A stretch of 64,000 nucleotides of DNA from Bacteroidota bacterium (GTDB lineage Bacteria > Bacteroidota > Bacteroidia > Cytophagales > Cyclobacteriaceae), in contig JADFHN010000002.1 in the NCBI GenBank assembly GCA_022567155.1, forward strand, positions 53,376 through 117,375, read 5' to 3'. The notes under the pieces are model-generated. The model was not told the DNA's origin. It saw nothing but the letters and a program-made list of their open reading frames with translations, and ran no database searches. This document shows positions 1 through 9,353 of the stretch, piece by piece. Both the position numbers and the translations under genes were made by a program. Position 1 is the first letter of the stretch, and each line of letters starts with the position of its first letter.

Positions 1-356
1 ATGTTTTCAATTCTGGAAGCAATGTTTACGCCGTCTCCTAATACATCTTTATGGGAGACCACAATTTCGCCAAGGTGTATTCCGATACGCACTTTCAGTG
101 TCGGGTCATCTTTGAGTTGCTGTTGAATTTCTTTGGCACAAAATACGGCTTTGGAAGCCGTTGGGAATATGGCAAGTATCCCGTCGCCGATTTCTTTGAC
201 ATACCTGCCTCCGTGTTTTTTAATGAACGGTTTTTGAATATCCCGGTTTTTATCCAGGATTTCCAGCGCTCTTTGTTCGTCTTTACCCATCAGGGCTGTG
301 TAACCGATAATATCGGTGAACATGATTGCGGCCAGCTTTCGGGTTGAGTCGGTCAT
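1..356 (-). CDS. Class III adenylate/guanylate cyclase, N-terminal part (cut by window edge)
   Basis: The reverse strand reads 118 residues from ATG at 356 without a stop to base 1. The protein begins MTDSTRKLAAIMFTDIIGYT, the usual opening of a class III cyclase catalytic domain. The FTDI aspartate and the GDG aspartate (KEIGDGILAIFP) are the two metal-binding positions of this family, and RIGIHLGEIV and GDGVNIASRIE follow in the expected order. Such enzymes make cAMP or cGMP from ATP or GTP; the specificity residues cannot be judged from this fragment. The cyclase domain is at the very N-terminus, so a sensor or TPR part probably lies beyond the window, as in many Bacteroidota cyclase-TPR fusions (inference). 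A forward open frame over the same bases is a shadow. Confidence 0.88.
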   Translation of the reverse strand, partial: MTDSTRKLAAIMFTDIIGYTALMGKDEQRALEILDKNRDIQKPFIKKHGGRYVKEIGDGILAIFPTASKAVFCAKEIQQQLKDDPTLKVRIGIHLGEIVVSHKDVLGDGVNIASRIEN

Positions 357-632
357 CAGGTAATATTTGCCGGTAAAAGTTACAAAAAATTAATGGTAGT
401 GCGTTTGGAAACATGTAATTCCAAGGATTTTTACTTCTGTGGGCAAGCTATTCACATGGATGGCAGTTGATCAGCAACTTTTTTGAATACAACTGGTTGC
501 CCATTGCAGACTAATTGTGTGAATTGTATCCATTGTGCCTTTTATGCGTAGCTTCCTGACTACACACTAAACACAAAAGATGCTGATTGATAAATATTGC
601 CGTCCGGTGATAACTCAAAACATTATCAGGTA

Positions 633-3600
633 TTATTTTTCACTCCATTTTAGTTTAGAAAGCACATGTTGAAAATCATCCGTTGTGACTGTTCTTGTGT
701 TATATGTTTTCCGGTAGGAAGTATGTTTTGGATCCGATGGATAGGATTCATTTTCTCCGTATGGGTATTTTGTCATTCCATGAAAGGGAAGCGGACCTAC
801 CGTATTACCCGTAGCGGTATTCATATCTCCGTCTTTCACCCAACCGATACTATAGATAAGGAAATCTCTTTTCCAGCCTTGTGGGAGATCAGGTAATTTT
901 GAAGCATCAAAACGGATACTGATTTCGTCGCCCCCATTCAAAATAATGTACATGTCATCCGGTTCCATCAGCAGTTCACGTACATCCCCGTACCGGGTAT
1001 AGTTTCCGGTCAGATCACGCCATTTTTGCCCTTCTGAAATGTCATAATAATCGAACCAGTGCGGACCGTAACGACCTCCTTTACGGTACATCCTTGAGAA
1101 GCCCCGGTAGTGAAGATCGGCCTCGGTGGGGGTAAGTGTGGTTGACTGTACGGATGCATCTTGATCCAGATTGGCAAAGAAGATATGATCCCAGTAGATC
1201 TCCATGTTCGTACGGATACGCACCCTGCGATCTGCTGTAAGAAATTTATCAGTCAGGTCCACGACAACCGTTTTATTTTTTCCCATCGGAAATCCAACAT
1301 TCGTAATTACAGTTTGCCATTCGCCGTTTTCATTTATTACCTGCAGAAAAGGTGGTATCAGTTTCAACGCTGCAGATTGTGAAATGGCCACATTGATGCT
1401 GGCATCGGTAGGGAATATCCAGCCATTCAAAAATAGAAAGAGGTTATCAGGATTGTCACTGGCTACATTTCCAAGGTCAAGAATAAGATCATGCAATTCA
1501 GTAATACCCTGAAACTTGGTGTGTCTAAAAGCGGAGATATATCGGTTGTCTTTTTTGCTTATGAAAGACAGGAGATCGGACCCGTTGCCGTCTTTGACAG
1601 ATACAGGAGTTTGTTTTTCGGAAACGGAATATATCCGGTGACCGGGGAAGGGAGGAGGGGTGAAACGTTCATCCACAAATATATCCGATTTTGCAGGATG
1701 ATCCACCGCCACAAGACGAAGCTTATCAACATAGATGGCTTCCCACAACTCACTCGTTACCCTGATTGAATATCCATTATCCTGAAGTTGCAGCATGTCG
1801 TCCGGAATTTTAATATATTCTTCCGAGGCATCAGGAAACGCATATGCCGTAGTACCCCCCATGATGCCCAGCGGCATCCCAAGAGCGCTTCGCCACATCA
1901 TATCTTTCACAAATACATATTTTTCGCCATTCCAGGTATAAAGAAATGGACAGGAACCTTTCAGGATTTGTTCTTCAACCAGGTCCTGATCGCTTCTGGG
2001 GGTAAATATATTTTGCGGAACTCCGTTCGTCCATAAAATACGCACAACATCAGCTTTTGACCGAAAACCCAATCCGAAATGTACCACCGGTTCGGTAACG
2101 ACTTTCATCTGATACAGGTCACCGGCACGGACTTCCAACTTGGCGCCGATACCGAAATGATTGTTTTTTCCGCTGCCGGTACTCAGGCCTACAAGCTGAA
2201 TTTTAAGGAAGTGGTTTGCATTTCCACCATCATTCCGGATGAGTCGTACACCACCATGCAATCCGGTAATGAACATATCCAGATCACCGTCCTCGTTATA
2301 ATCGGTGATAGCAATCTGATGGCCGCTTAAAAGGTCTGGCGGTAATAATTCTGAAACATCCTTATAGATGCCTTCCGCCTCATTATGAAAGAGAAAAACG
2401 CCTTTTCCTCCTTTTTTTAATGGTTCGCCCACAACCAAAAGGTCAAGAAAGCCGTCGTTATCAAAATCAAAAAATGTGGCATCATGGCCGGCCATTTGTT
2501 GCAGCACTTCAAAAACCTCCTGTGTGATGTTATCTGTTTCAAACGTTCCGTCGCGTTTATTCCGGTACAATAAATAGGGGCTTCCGTCCAGCGAAGTAAT
2601 AAAAAGATCAAGATATCCATCGTTATTGTAATCGCCAATGGCTACCGCGCCCGATTCCCCTTTGTCACTCAATCCGCATTCGGAGGTAATATCTTTGAAT
2701 ACGCCCTCCCTCAGATTAGTGTATAAAATATTTTCTGCATCTGCATTAATTACGAAAAAATCCATATCCCCATCGTCATCAAAATCCCCGAAACCGGCGT
2801 CTGTGCTCCGGGCTTCGTTATTTGCTGCTGCAAGTTTTTCAGACTGGTCTTGAAAGGAACCATCACCGTTGTTACGGTACAAGCGGTTTTCTCCTGTGTT
2901 GGCAACAAACAGATCGAGGTCTCCTTCATGATCCATATCGAAAAACAGCGCTTTGTTGCCTGCTCTTGCCTTGCCGGTCATTGACTTTTCCGTTACATCA
3001 ACAAATTTTCCCTCACCCAGATTCCGGTATAAAATATTGCCTTCCTCTTTCAGAATGTACAGGTCGGGTTTTCCGTCGTTATCGTAGTCGGCAAAGACGG
3101 CAGAATATTCTTTTCCGTTGTGATTTATGCCGGAATTTTCCGTATCGTCGGTAAACTTTCCAAGGTCGTTTCTGAACAGCCGAGGTGTATAAGCGGATTT
3201 TAAAACGGAATAGCTACCCAGGTAAAGGTCTTTGTCGCCATCACCGTCATAATCAGCCACAGCTATATAAGCGGGCAATATGGATTTGCTTGTTTTTTCT
3301 GGAGCGGGTAGCCCTGCGGCCTCCGTAGCATCGGTAAAGCGCAGGGTTTCAAGCAAGGATGTTCCTTCGCTCGTACCCGGCCAGAAATTTGATTCACCGA
3401 AAGTAATCACCGGAAAGCCGATCAGCGGGCCGCCGGGTCCTTCCAGTTCCTGCAATCCGGACTGATATAAGGAAGTAAGTTTAAGAAAGTTATGAAATAT
3501 CATAATAGGAGTGAGCGCATCTTCAGCATGGTCGCTTTGTAATAATTCAATGGCATTGTTGTAGAATTGATCTGCGTCTTCCGGAAATACGGGTATCTGG

Positions 3601-4202
3601 CGGTGTACTTCCTCCAGATGCATACGTGCTTCGTCATAGTCCTGAAGCTTTACGAGTAATTCTGCAAGCTGAAGTCGCGGCAGCATATTTGCCGGAACAT
3701 TTTCAGTGACTTTTGTTAAATACGTTCTCCGGTTTTGCAGCGAATTTTCATCAGTTGACCTGCTGTATAACTCTGCAAGTGTGTAAAGTGACTTTACATG
3801 ATCGGGTTCGTTAGAGATGTTTCCTTTCAGTTCATCAATGGCTTTTTCTTTTTGATTACTCATTTCATACACTTTCACCAGGATCAAGCGTATATTCGGG
3901 TCTTTGGGGCTCCTTTCAATGGCTTTTAGCAGCTCTGCTTCAGCCTCGGCATATTTACTCATCCGAAGATAAACCAGACCCAGGTTGGCATATCCCAGCG
4001 CTTCGTCCGGTACCAGTTCAATAAGCTTGCGAAATTCTGCCTCCGCTTCCTTGAGCTTGTTTTCTTCGAGATAAGCAAGCCCCAGGGTCCGAACCGAGAT
4101 CATATCCCAATAAACTTCTTTATTTTTAATCTTCTTTTCTTTGCAGCTATAGAATAATACCTGTGTTGTTATCCAAAGCAATAAAACAAATTTAATTCTC
4201 AT
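633..4202 (-). CDS. Large lipoprotein: TPR + FG-GAP propeller + ASPIC/UnbV + unknown C-terminal domain
   Basis: A 1189-residue secreted lipoprotein: a hydrophobic leader ends in FYSC (Cys20). Residues about 35-215 are TPR-like helical repeats (for example ALGYANLGLVYLRMSKYAEA). From about 310 to 640 come seven FG-GAP/VCBS repeats with calcium-type loops (DYDGDGDKDL, DYDNDGKPDL, DFDDDGDMDF, DYNNDGYLDL, DFDNDGFLDL and others), as expected for a seven-bladed propeller. An ASPIC/UnbV domain follows (GIGAKLEVRAGD ... VHFGLG ... VRILWTNG). The last 430 or so residues, starting near GSCPFLYTWNGEKYVFVKD, are a separate domain I cannot name. It is last in a minus-strand block after a separate TPR gene and a separate propeller/UnbV gene, and looks like a fused version of those two. 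The family is usually called CRTAC1-like; its biochemical role is unknown, with binding or scaffolding at the surface most likely. Confidence 0.85.
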   Translation of the reverse strand: MRIKFVLLLWITTQVLFYSCKEKKIKNKEVYWDMISVRTLGLAYLEENKLKEAEAEFRKLIELVPDEALGYANLGLVYLRMSKYAEAEAELLKAIERSPKDPNIRLILVKVYEMSNQKEKAIDELKGNISNEPDHVKSLYTLAELYSRSTDENSLQNRRTYLTKVTENVPANMLPRLQLAELLVKLQDYDEARMHLEEVHRQIPVFPEDADQFYNNAIELLQSDHAEDALTPIMIFHNFLKLTSLYQSGLQELEGPGGPLIGFPVITFGESNFWPGTSEGTSLLETLRFTDATEAAGLPAPEKTSKSILPAYIAVADYDGDGDKDLYLGSYSVLKSAYTPRLFRNDLGKFTDDTENSGINHNGKEYSAVFADYDNDGKPDLYILKEEGNILYRNLGEGKFVDVTEKSMTGKARAGNKALFFDMDHEGDLDLFVANTGENRLYRNNGDGSFQDQSEKLAAANNEARSTDAGFGDFDDDGDMDFFVINADAENILYTNLREGVFKDITSECGLSDKGESGAVAIGDYNNDGYLDLFITSLDGSPYLLYRNKRDGTFETDNITQEVFEVLQQMAGHDATFFDFDNDGFLDLLVVGEPLKKGGKGVFLFHNEAEGIYKDVSELLPPDLLSGHQIAITDYNEDGDLDMFITGLHGGVRLIRNDGGNANHFLKIQLVGLSTGSGKNNHFGIGAKLEVRAGDLYQMKVVTEPVVHFGLGFRSKADVVRILWTNGVPQNIFTPRSDQDLVEEQILKGSCPFLYTWNGEKYVFVKDMMWRSALGMPLGIMGGTTAYAFPDASEEYIKIPDDMLQLQDNGYSIRVTSELWEAIYVDKLRLVAVDHPAKSDIFVDERFTPPPFPGHRIYSVSEKQTPVSVKDGNGSDLLSFISKKDNRYISAFRHTKFQGITELHDLILDLGNVASDNPDNLFLFLNGWIFPTDASINVAISQSAALKLIPPFLQVINENGEWQTVITNVGFPMGKNKTVVVDLTDKFLTADRRVRIRTNMEIYWDHIFFANLDQDASVQSTTLTPTEADLHYRGFSRMYRKGGRYGPHWFDYYDISEGQKWRDLTGNYTRYGDVRELLMEPDDMYIILNGGDEISIRFDASKLPDLPQGWKRDFLIYSIGWVKDGDMNTATGNTVGPLPFHGMTKYPYGENESYPSDPKHTSYRKTYNTRTVTTDDFQHVLSKLKWSEK

Positions 4203-4261
4203 TGTAACCTCAAAAAATAGTTAACTTCCTGTATCAATGAATGTTTTAAAATCCTGTTACC

Positions 4262-4280
4262 ACCGGATGTTTAATCCGGT
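4262..4280 (-). terminator. Small perfect hairpin between two TPR/propeller genes
   Basis: A 7-bp perfect inverted repeat (ACCGGAT / ATCCGGT) with a 5-nt loop lies between the TPR gene ending at 4321 and the lipoprotein gene starting at 4202. It could act as an attenuator or weak terminator on the minus strand; no long T-run follows, so the role is uncertain. Confidence 0.3.
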
Positions 4281-4320
4281 AAAATGAATGTTTAAAAATA
4301 GCTGAATTCGCCCAAAGGAG

Positions 4321-5184
4321 TTAGTTAATATTTTGATTTATTTCAGCCAGATAAGTTTTCAACGTCAGGTATTCCGCATTCATTTCCTGTCGGCTTCCTT
4401 CCATCAGGGCCAGTCTTTGAAGATAGGTATAAAATATGGAGTGATCGGCGGCATTTATAAAAGAAATGCCTGCTTTAGTATCTCCTTCGCCTATTACGTC
4501 GTTTTCTTTTGGTTTTATTTTCTTCGAATATTCAACGGCTCTTGAAAAAATCACATGTGCATTATCCGGATCGCCCTCTTTCCAGTTTATGTATCCTAGT
4601 AGAAGATGTGCTTCCACGCTTTTGAAATTAGACTTGATCACATCTGAAAAATAATTTTTCGCAACATCGTACTGTCCTCTTACAAGAAAGATTTGTCCCA
4701 GGTATAGCAGTGGTGCAGATTCTTCCTTATTCAATTCGAGTGTTTTACGAAATTCGGTTTCTGCTTTGTCGATATCAAAAAAATCTTCCAGGTCATGACT
4801 CAGATACAAGTAGCCTAAACGGAAATGTGCACGGGTATTTATTGGATTGATATCAAGCAGTTGTTTCCACTTTTTTTCTGCTTCGTGGTATTGGCCGGTT
4901 ACAAAATGTATGTTTCCGAGGTAGTACAGTGCATCTTCGTGCTTGTCATTGAGTTGAAGGGCTTTCTTATATCCTGAGATGGCATTTTGCCAGTCGCCTG
5001 CAATACGATATTGGGTTGCCTGCCGGTAGTATTGCCAGAAATCACGGATTTGTTTTTTTTCAGCAAGGTTTTTTTGCGGTTTTTCTGTGGTGTCATTTTC
5101 CACTGACGGTTTAATCTTTAAATAAGTAAGTAAAAGAAACAGCATTATGAAAACGGCAATGATAATGAGATACAGTTTTTTCAT
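4321..5184 (-). CDS. Membrane-anchored TPR protein
   Basis: A 287-residue protein with one N-terminal membrane segment (about residues 3-22, LYLIIIAVFIMLFLLLTYL) and no clear cleavage site, so it is probably an anchored periplasmic protein. Residues about 50-230 form four or five tetratricopeptide repeats (DWQNAISGYKKALQLNDKHE, GQYHEAEKKWKQLLDINP, EFRKTLELNKEESAPLLYLG, VEAHLLLGYINWKEGDPDNA). Its start overlaps the stop of the upstream propeller gene by 4 bases (ATGA type), so the two are translationally coupled. TPR proteins act as scaffolds; here it probably assembles or holds the neighbouring propeller and cytochrome proteins (inference). Confidence 0.82.
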   Translation of the reverse strand: MKKLYLIIIAVFIMLFLLLTYLKIKPSVENDTTEKPQKNLAEKKQIRDFWQYYRQATQYRIAGDWQNAISGYKKALQLNDKHEDALYYLGNIHFVTGQYHEAEKKWKQLLDINPINTRAHFRLGYLYLSHDLEDFFDIDKAETEFRKTLELNKEESAPLLYLGQIFLVRGQYDVAKNYFSDVIKSNFKSVEAHLLLGYINWKEGDPDNAHVIFSRAVEYSKKIKPKENDVIGEGDTKAGISFINAADHSIFYTYLQRLALMEGSRQEMNAEYLTLKTYLAEINQNIN

Positions 5185-6998
5185 ACCCCCGGTTCATTAA
5201 TTTTACCCTCAATAATCTCCATATTTTGGTTAATATCGGCATTCAAAATGATTTGTTTCGTGCCGGCAGGCCAGATTACTTCAATGGTATCCACCCGGTT
5301 ATTTTTCTCCAGGCCGAAATGCTGAATCAGGCTGTTTTGCGAAAGATACGAACTCTGTGAACCCACTTGCCGGATCTGCACGGTTTCACCTGTCACCACG
5401 CGCAACTTAGCTCCAAGTGCGTAACGGTTACTTTTTACACCCTGTAATGTTATTTTCAGCCAGTTGTTTTCGGTGCCCCCTTCGTTTCGCATCAGTACAC
5501 CTGGTCCGACGTTATTTACCACAAAAATATCCATATCACCATCGTTGTCATAATCGCCAAATGCAGCGCCCCTGCCTACGTATTTTTCCTTGAATATATC
5601 GCCGCTCACCGAAGATACATCATAAAAACCTTCTTCCGCCCCACGGTTCCAGAAAAGCTGATCAGTCATCGGAATAAGAAGATGGGGGTTGTCATTTTGC
5701 TGGAAAGTGCTTCCATTAGTAACAAAAAGATCGAGTTTACCATCATTATTATAATCGAAAAATGAAGCTCCGAAACCAATATAATCAAGGGCAATTTGTC
5801 CCAGCCCATAGCGATCGGCTTCATCCATAAACCGGATATTTGTGCCGGAGACGTTATTTAGTTTACCAACCTGTGAAAGCAGGTTGCTGTAGAGTGCATT
5901 TTCCTGGGCTATCCAGTGTGTAATAAACATGTCCATGTCCGCATCGTTGTCCCAGTCTCCTATGCCGATTCCCATGGCGCCCCGGTAATCGGCAACGAGT
6001 GCAGAATGGCTTATATCTTCGAATGTTTCATTTCCAAGGTTTCGGTAAAGGATATTGTCCGAAACATCATTGGCTACGTACAGGTCGGGCCAGCCGTCTT
6101 CATCAAAATCGCACCAGGCGGCTGACAAACTGCGCCCGTTTACGCCGTCAACACCGGCTTTTTTTGCTATCTCGGTAAAGGTTCCGTCTTTATTGTTACG
6201 AAAAAGTAAGTTGTGCGCTGGCGGAAAAGAAGAAGGATTTATGCTTGAAGGCACTTCTGTATCGTATTGCAGGGTTACATCCTGTGCATCCTGATAGGAA
6301 TATTGTACGTACCCGCAAACATAAAGATCGGGAAACCCATCGCTGTTAAAATCAGCCCATGAAGCGCCTGTCCAGAATCCGTTTTGATCACCGATTCCTG
6401 AAAGAATGCTTATATCAGTAAAAGTACCGTCGCCATTGTTTTTGTACAACCTGTTTGTCCCATAACATGATACAAACAGGTCTATCCATCCGTCATTGTT
6501 ATAGTCACCCCATGCGGGCGCCATCGCCATTGCGCGGAGATCTACCCCTGCTTCTTTGCTTACTTCTGTGAATGTGCCGTCACGATTATTGTGATACAGT
6601 GCACAATGTGCCGGTGAGTTTTGCATTTCTTCCGGGGTCATTGTAACAGGGCCTGCTACATTTGCCACAAACAGGTCTAACCATCCGTCGTTATCATAAT
6701 CTCCCCACGCGGCACCTGATCCCATATCCTCCGGCAGCTGGGTGGTGCGTTTGCCATAGAAATGGATAAAATCAATTCCAGCTTCTTTCGAAACATCCTT
6801 AAACGTCACTTTCGAATAATCGGGGGGAATAGATCTTGAAAGCGCAGTTGTCAATCCTTCGATTTCTTCTCCGGGTTTATACATCTTCTTCACCGGCCTC
6901 AGCATCCAGAATATGGAGAATATGATGATCAGGGCCAACAATCCAAGCCCGGATGTAATTACAACATACTTTTTGCGGCGTGATAGTTTCCTTCCCAT
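5181..6998 (-). CDS. FG-GAP propeller protein with ASPIC/UnbV domain (CRTAC1-like)
   Basis: A 605-residue protein with an N-terminal membrane segment (about residues 11-32, YVVITSGLGLLALIIIFSIF) after a basic start. Seven FG-GAP/VCBS repeats with DxDxDG-type loops run from about 95 to 500 (GAAWGDYDNDGWLDLFVAN, APAWGDYNNDGWIDLFVSC, ADFNSDGFPDLYVCGY, CDFDEDGWPDLYVAND, GDWDNDADMDMFITH, FDYNNDGKLDLFVTN, GDYDNDGDMDIFVVN). An ASPIC/UnbV domain ends the protein (LGAKLRVVTGETVQIRQV ... IQHFGLEKNNRVDTIEVIWP). The fold is probably a calcium-stabilised seven-bladed propeller facing the periplasm or outside. The gene starts 6 bases after the cytochrome gene stop and overlaps the TPR gene by 4 bases, so the three form one operon. 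Function beyond binding is not known. Confidence 0.86.
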   Translation of the reverse strand: MGRKLSRRKKYVVITSGLGLLALIIIFSIFWMLRPVKKMYKPGEEIEGLTTALSRSIPPDYSKVTFKDVSKEAGIDFIHFYGKRTTQLPEDMGSGAAWGDYDNDGWLDLFVANVAGPVTMTPEEMQNSPAHCALYHNNRDGTFTEVSKEAGVDLRAMAMAPAWGDYNNDGWIDLFVSCYGTNRLYKNNGDGTFTDISILSGIGDQNGFWTGASWADFNSDGFPDLYVCGYVQYSYQDAQDVTLQYDTEVPSSINPSSFPPAHNLLFRNNKDGTFTEIAKKAGVDGVNGRSLSAAWCDFDEDGWPDLYVANDVSDNILYRNLGNETFEDISHSALVADYRGAMGIGIGDWDNDADMDMFITHWIAQENALYSNLLSQVGKLNNVSGTNIRFMDEADRYGLGQIALDYIGFGASFFDYNNDGKLDLFVTNGSTFQQNDNPHLLIPMTDQLFWNRGAEEGFYDVSSVSGDIFKEKYVGRGAAFGDYDNDGDMDIFVVNNVGPGVLMRNEGGTENNWLKITLQGVKSNRYALGAKLRVVTGETVQIRQVGSQSSYLSQNSLIQHFGLEKNNRVDTIEVIWPAGTKQIILNADINQNMEIIEGKINEPGV

Positions 6999-7004
6999 AA
7001 CCTA

Positions 7005-9092
7005 TCAGGACCCGGCCAGCTTTACGGTAATCGTTTTTGTATCTTCCGAAAGCACTGACACCGGAGCAGTAAGCCCTGCATTTTCACCATACAGGAAATT
7101 AAGCATATACTGATCAAACTTTCTGTACATCAGTTTTGCAGTTATATGCAATTCGGTTATTTCCCTGTCAGGGGCTTTGAATTGAAATTCCTCCTTGGTT
7201 TGAGGTTCCACGTCCATAGGCTCTAAAGATGACGGACAGAAAAACGAAAAGCTTGCTTTATCGGAAAAACCCGGAAACAACGAACGCCGGTATCGAACGC
7301 CTACCATTTCCCAAAGGTTATGTTTGTCAATCAGATTGCCGTACTGATCTACCGGCTCGGCTTTGAAAATGAAGGTGCCGGGTTGGATAAAATAATCTTC
7401 GTCAACTTTGCCGGAAGTAAATATAATGTTGTCTGACTGATCGGTTACTGTGATCTCAATCCATGCCTGGATGATATCCAGTGGTCCGGTAGGAAAATCG
7501 TGTCCGACTTTATTATTTGTAATAATGGTCTGAAATTTTACCTCCTGGCCGGGACTGACATATTCCGGTACAATTAGTTCTACAGGAACGGCAGGTCCTT
7601 TTTTCCACTTATCAGCAATTTCAGGGATTTCAAATTCACCTCTGAGCCATTTATTTGTTAACGCAACATGCTCTTCAGCACCGGGAAGGTCCAGTGCAAG
7701 TGGCATAAACTGATTTGCCCCAAGAAAGCGGTGACTGCGGTGTTTTTTATCATTTTTGGTACGGTTATAATCCAGGTCGTCACCCCTGGCCGGATCGTTT
7801 GAATCCACCAGCGGCATGTGGCATTCGCGGCATTCGATCGTTTTTTGTGGCTCACCCGGATGGTTCCACCGGCTCTTACGCCAGTTGTCATATTGATTTT
7901 GCAGCTGCACCCATCCCACTTTGTTTATTTCTTCATCAATAAACTGTTTATGACATGAGGCACAGAATTCAGGACTTTTAAACATGCGGTGCTGCAGGCT
8001 TTCCACATGATACCGCGGATAAGAACGGATCAGGAAATCACTGATAAACTTTGTGGTCTTACCTTCTGATAGTTCGTACAAATAGCGTTTGGGCTGCCCC
8101 ATCACATAATTTGCATTGCCTTTTACATCTGTTTCTTCAATCGCATGACAGGCAATACACGAAACTCCCTCCTGGTATCCATAGATATTGGTTAAGTCAT
8201 CATCAGCAGTATAAATATTCTTTGAACCTGAAAAAAGGGAGATGGGATCATGGCAACCACCGCAATATCGTGTAGATTCGGGGCCATTCTGTTGTCCCAT
8301 AACACTTTGCACTGTTTGAAATCCTATATCCATAGCAGCATAACGATGTGCGCTTACCTGCCACTCTTTAACAATTTCCTCATGACATCCTGTAGTCCCG
8401 CAACTTTGTGAACCTCCCAGCGACCTCGGATCAAATGCACCTCCGGTATTCGTGGTGGCCAGACTGGGTGCAAATGGCCGGTCTTCACCATAAATATAAC
8501 TATAGTCTTCCGGGAATTCATTGTAAAACTTAACCGGCTGGTGGCCATATACCCACAGTGCAACCACTGCAAACAGCAGAACGGTAATAAAAAAAGTATT
8601 CCAAAGATACTTACTCTCTAATTTCACAATAGGCTGCATAGCTTCCGAAATACGTGCCTTATAATCCCGGATTATTATTAATACCACATGGGGAAGAAGG
8701 AAAGCAATCAGGGTAAAAGTTGATATGATATGAATCAGATCCCATGTTTGAGAAATTTTTGTCATGAAAACCGACTGATAAGTCAATATGAGACCCGAAA
8801 TAGACGCAACTAAAACAATGACCATGGAAACATACCCAGTAAGCTTATAATGGTTCATAGCCATTGCCCGGTACTTAAGCCAATGCCGTATCTGGTACCA
8901 AGCGAAGGGTATAATGAAAATAAGTCCGGTAATGGTATGCAGTAATACCATGATCTGGTTAGAAATGCTGAACGGCAGCAAATAAATGGAAAGCCCGGTT
9001 AGGGTTTCAAATAACAACAAACCCGAAACGAAAAGTAACAGCCCGTGTTTCCATTCTTTTTCTTTTAGATTTGTAAATTTTTTATTATTCAT
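7005..9092 (-). CDS. Membrane cytochrome b-like / multihaem cytochrome c fusion
   Basis: About 695 residues. The first 185 hold five membrane helices (about 15-40, 48-68, 84-106, 118-141, 163-183) with histidines near or in the helices (WKHG, LLHT, IRHW, LIHI, LPHV), as in a b-type haem membrane domain. The following periplasmic part has five c-haem motifs: one CX4CH (CGTTGCH, about 231) and four CXXCH (CGGCH about 277, CIACH about 312, CASCH about 377, CRECH about 421). The last 200 residues look beta-rich. It probably moves electrons between the quinone pool and a periplasmic or surface partner (inference). I chose ATG at 9092; an in-frame GTG lies at 9098. The propeller gene begins 6 bases after its stop. 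Confidence 0.83.
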   Translation of the reverse strand: MNNKKFTNLKEKEWKHGLLLFVSGLLLFETLTGLSIYLLPFSISNQIMVLLHTITGLIFIIPFAWYQIRHWLKYRAMAMNHYKLTGYVSMVIVLVASISGLILTYQSVFMTKISQTWDLIHIISTFTLIAFLLPHVVLIIIRDYKARISEAMQPIVKLESKYLWNTFFITVLLFAVVALWVYGHQPVKFYNEFPEDYSYIYGEDRPFAPSLATTNTGGAFDPRSLGGSQSCGTTGCHEEIVKEWQVSAHRYAAMDIGFQTVQSVMGQQNGPESTRYCGGCHDPISLFSGSKNIYTADDDLTNIYGYQEGVSCIACHAIEETDVKGNANYVMGQPKRYLYELSEGKTTKFISDFLIRSYPRYHVESLQHRMFKSPEFCASCHKQFIDEEINKVGWVQLQNQYDNWRKSRWNHPGEPQKTIECRECHMPLVDSNDPARGDDLDYNRTKNDKKHRSHRFLGANQFMPLALDLPGAEEHVALTNKWLRGEFEIPEIADKWKKGPAVPVELIVPEYVSPGQEVKFQTIITNNKVGHDFPTGPLDIIQAWIEITVTDQSDNIIFTSGKVDEDYFIQPGTFIFKAEPVDQYGNLIDKHNLWEMVGVRYRRSLFPGFSDKASFSFFCPSSLEPMDVEPQTKEEFQFKAPDREITELHITAKLMYRKFDQYMLNFLYGENAGLTAPVSVLSEDTKTITVKLAGS

Positions 9093-9193
9093 AGCCACAG
9101 TATTTAAATCTCAGATATATCGTAATTCATTTAAAAGCGTATAATTTATTGCATACTCCAAAATATTGATTTTTATAAAATGAAGCGGTGTAA

Positions 9194-9212
9194 TTTAATT
9201 ACTTTAATTAAA
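9194..9212. promoter_or_regulatory. Perfect AT-rich inverted repeat upstream of the cytochrome operon
   Basis: TTTAATT and AATTAAA flank a 5-base spacer about 100 bases upstream of the cytochrome start codon, in the 261-base gap (9093-9353) that separates this operon from the radical SAM gene. It may be an operator for the minus-strand cytochrome operon, but such AT-rich palindromes also occur by chance. No other gene was seen in the gap; a small 5-bp stem (9291-9303) lies after the radical SAM stop. Confidence 0.25.
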
Positions 9213-9353
9213 GAGAAATATGATAAAAGTCAGCTATGGTTGGAAAAATAATAATTGCATAGTAAGTGCAATGGTTGGTCGAAGCATAAACGTCTCGAAG
9301 ACGATCGGGTACATGAGGTAGTGGCTGGCAATGGAATCAATGCTGTGATTGAT

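Noticed and set aside
51..347. Forward frame of 98 residues
   Set aside because: It is antisense to a clear cyclase domain on the minus strand and has no recognisable features.
1204..1512. Forward frame inside the large TPR/propeller lipoprotein
   Set aside because: Antisense shadow of a confident gene.
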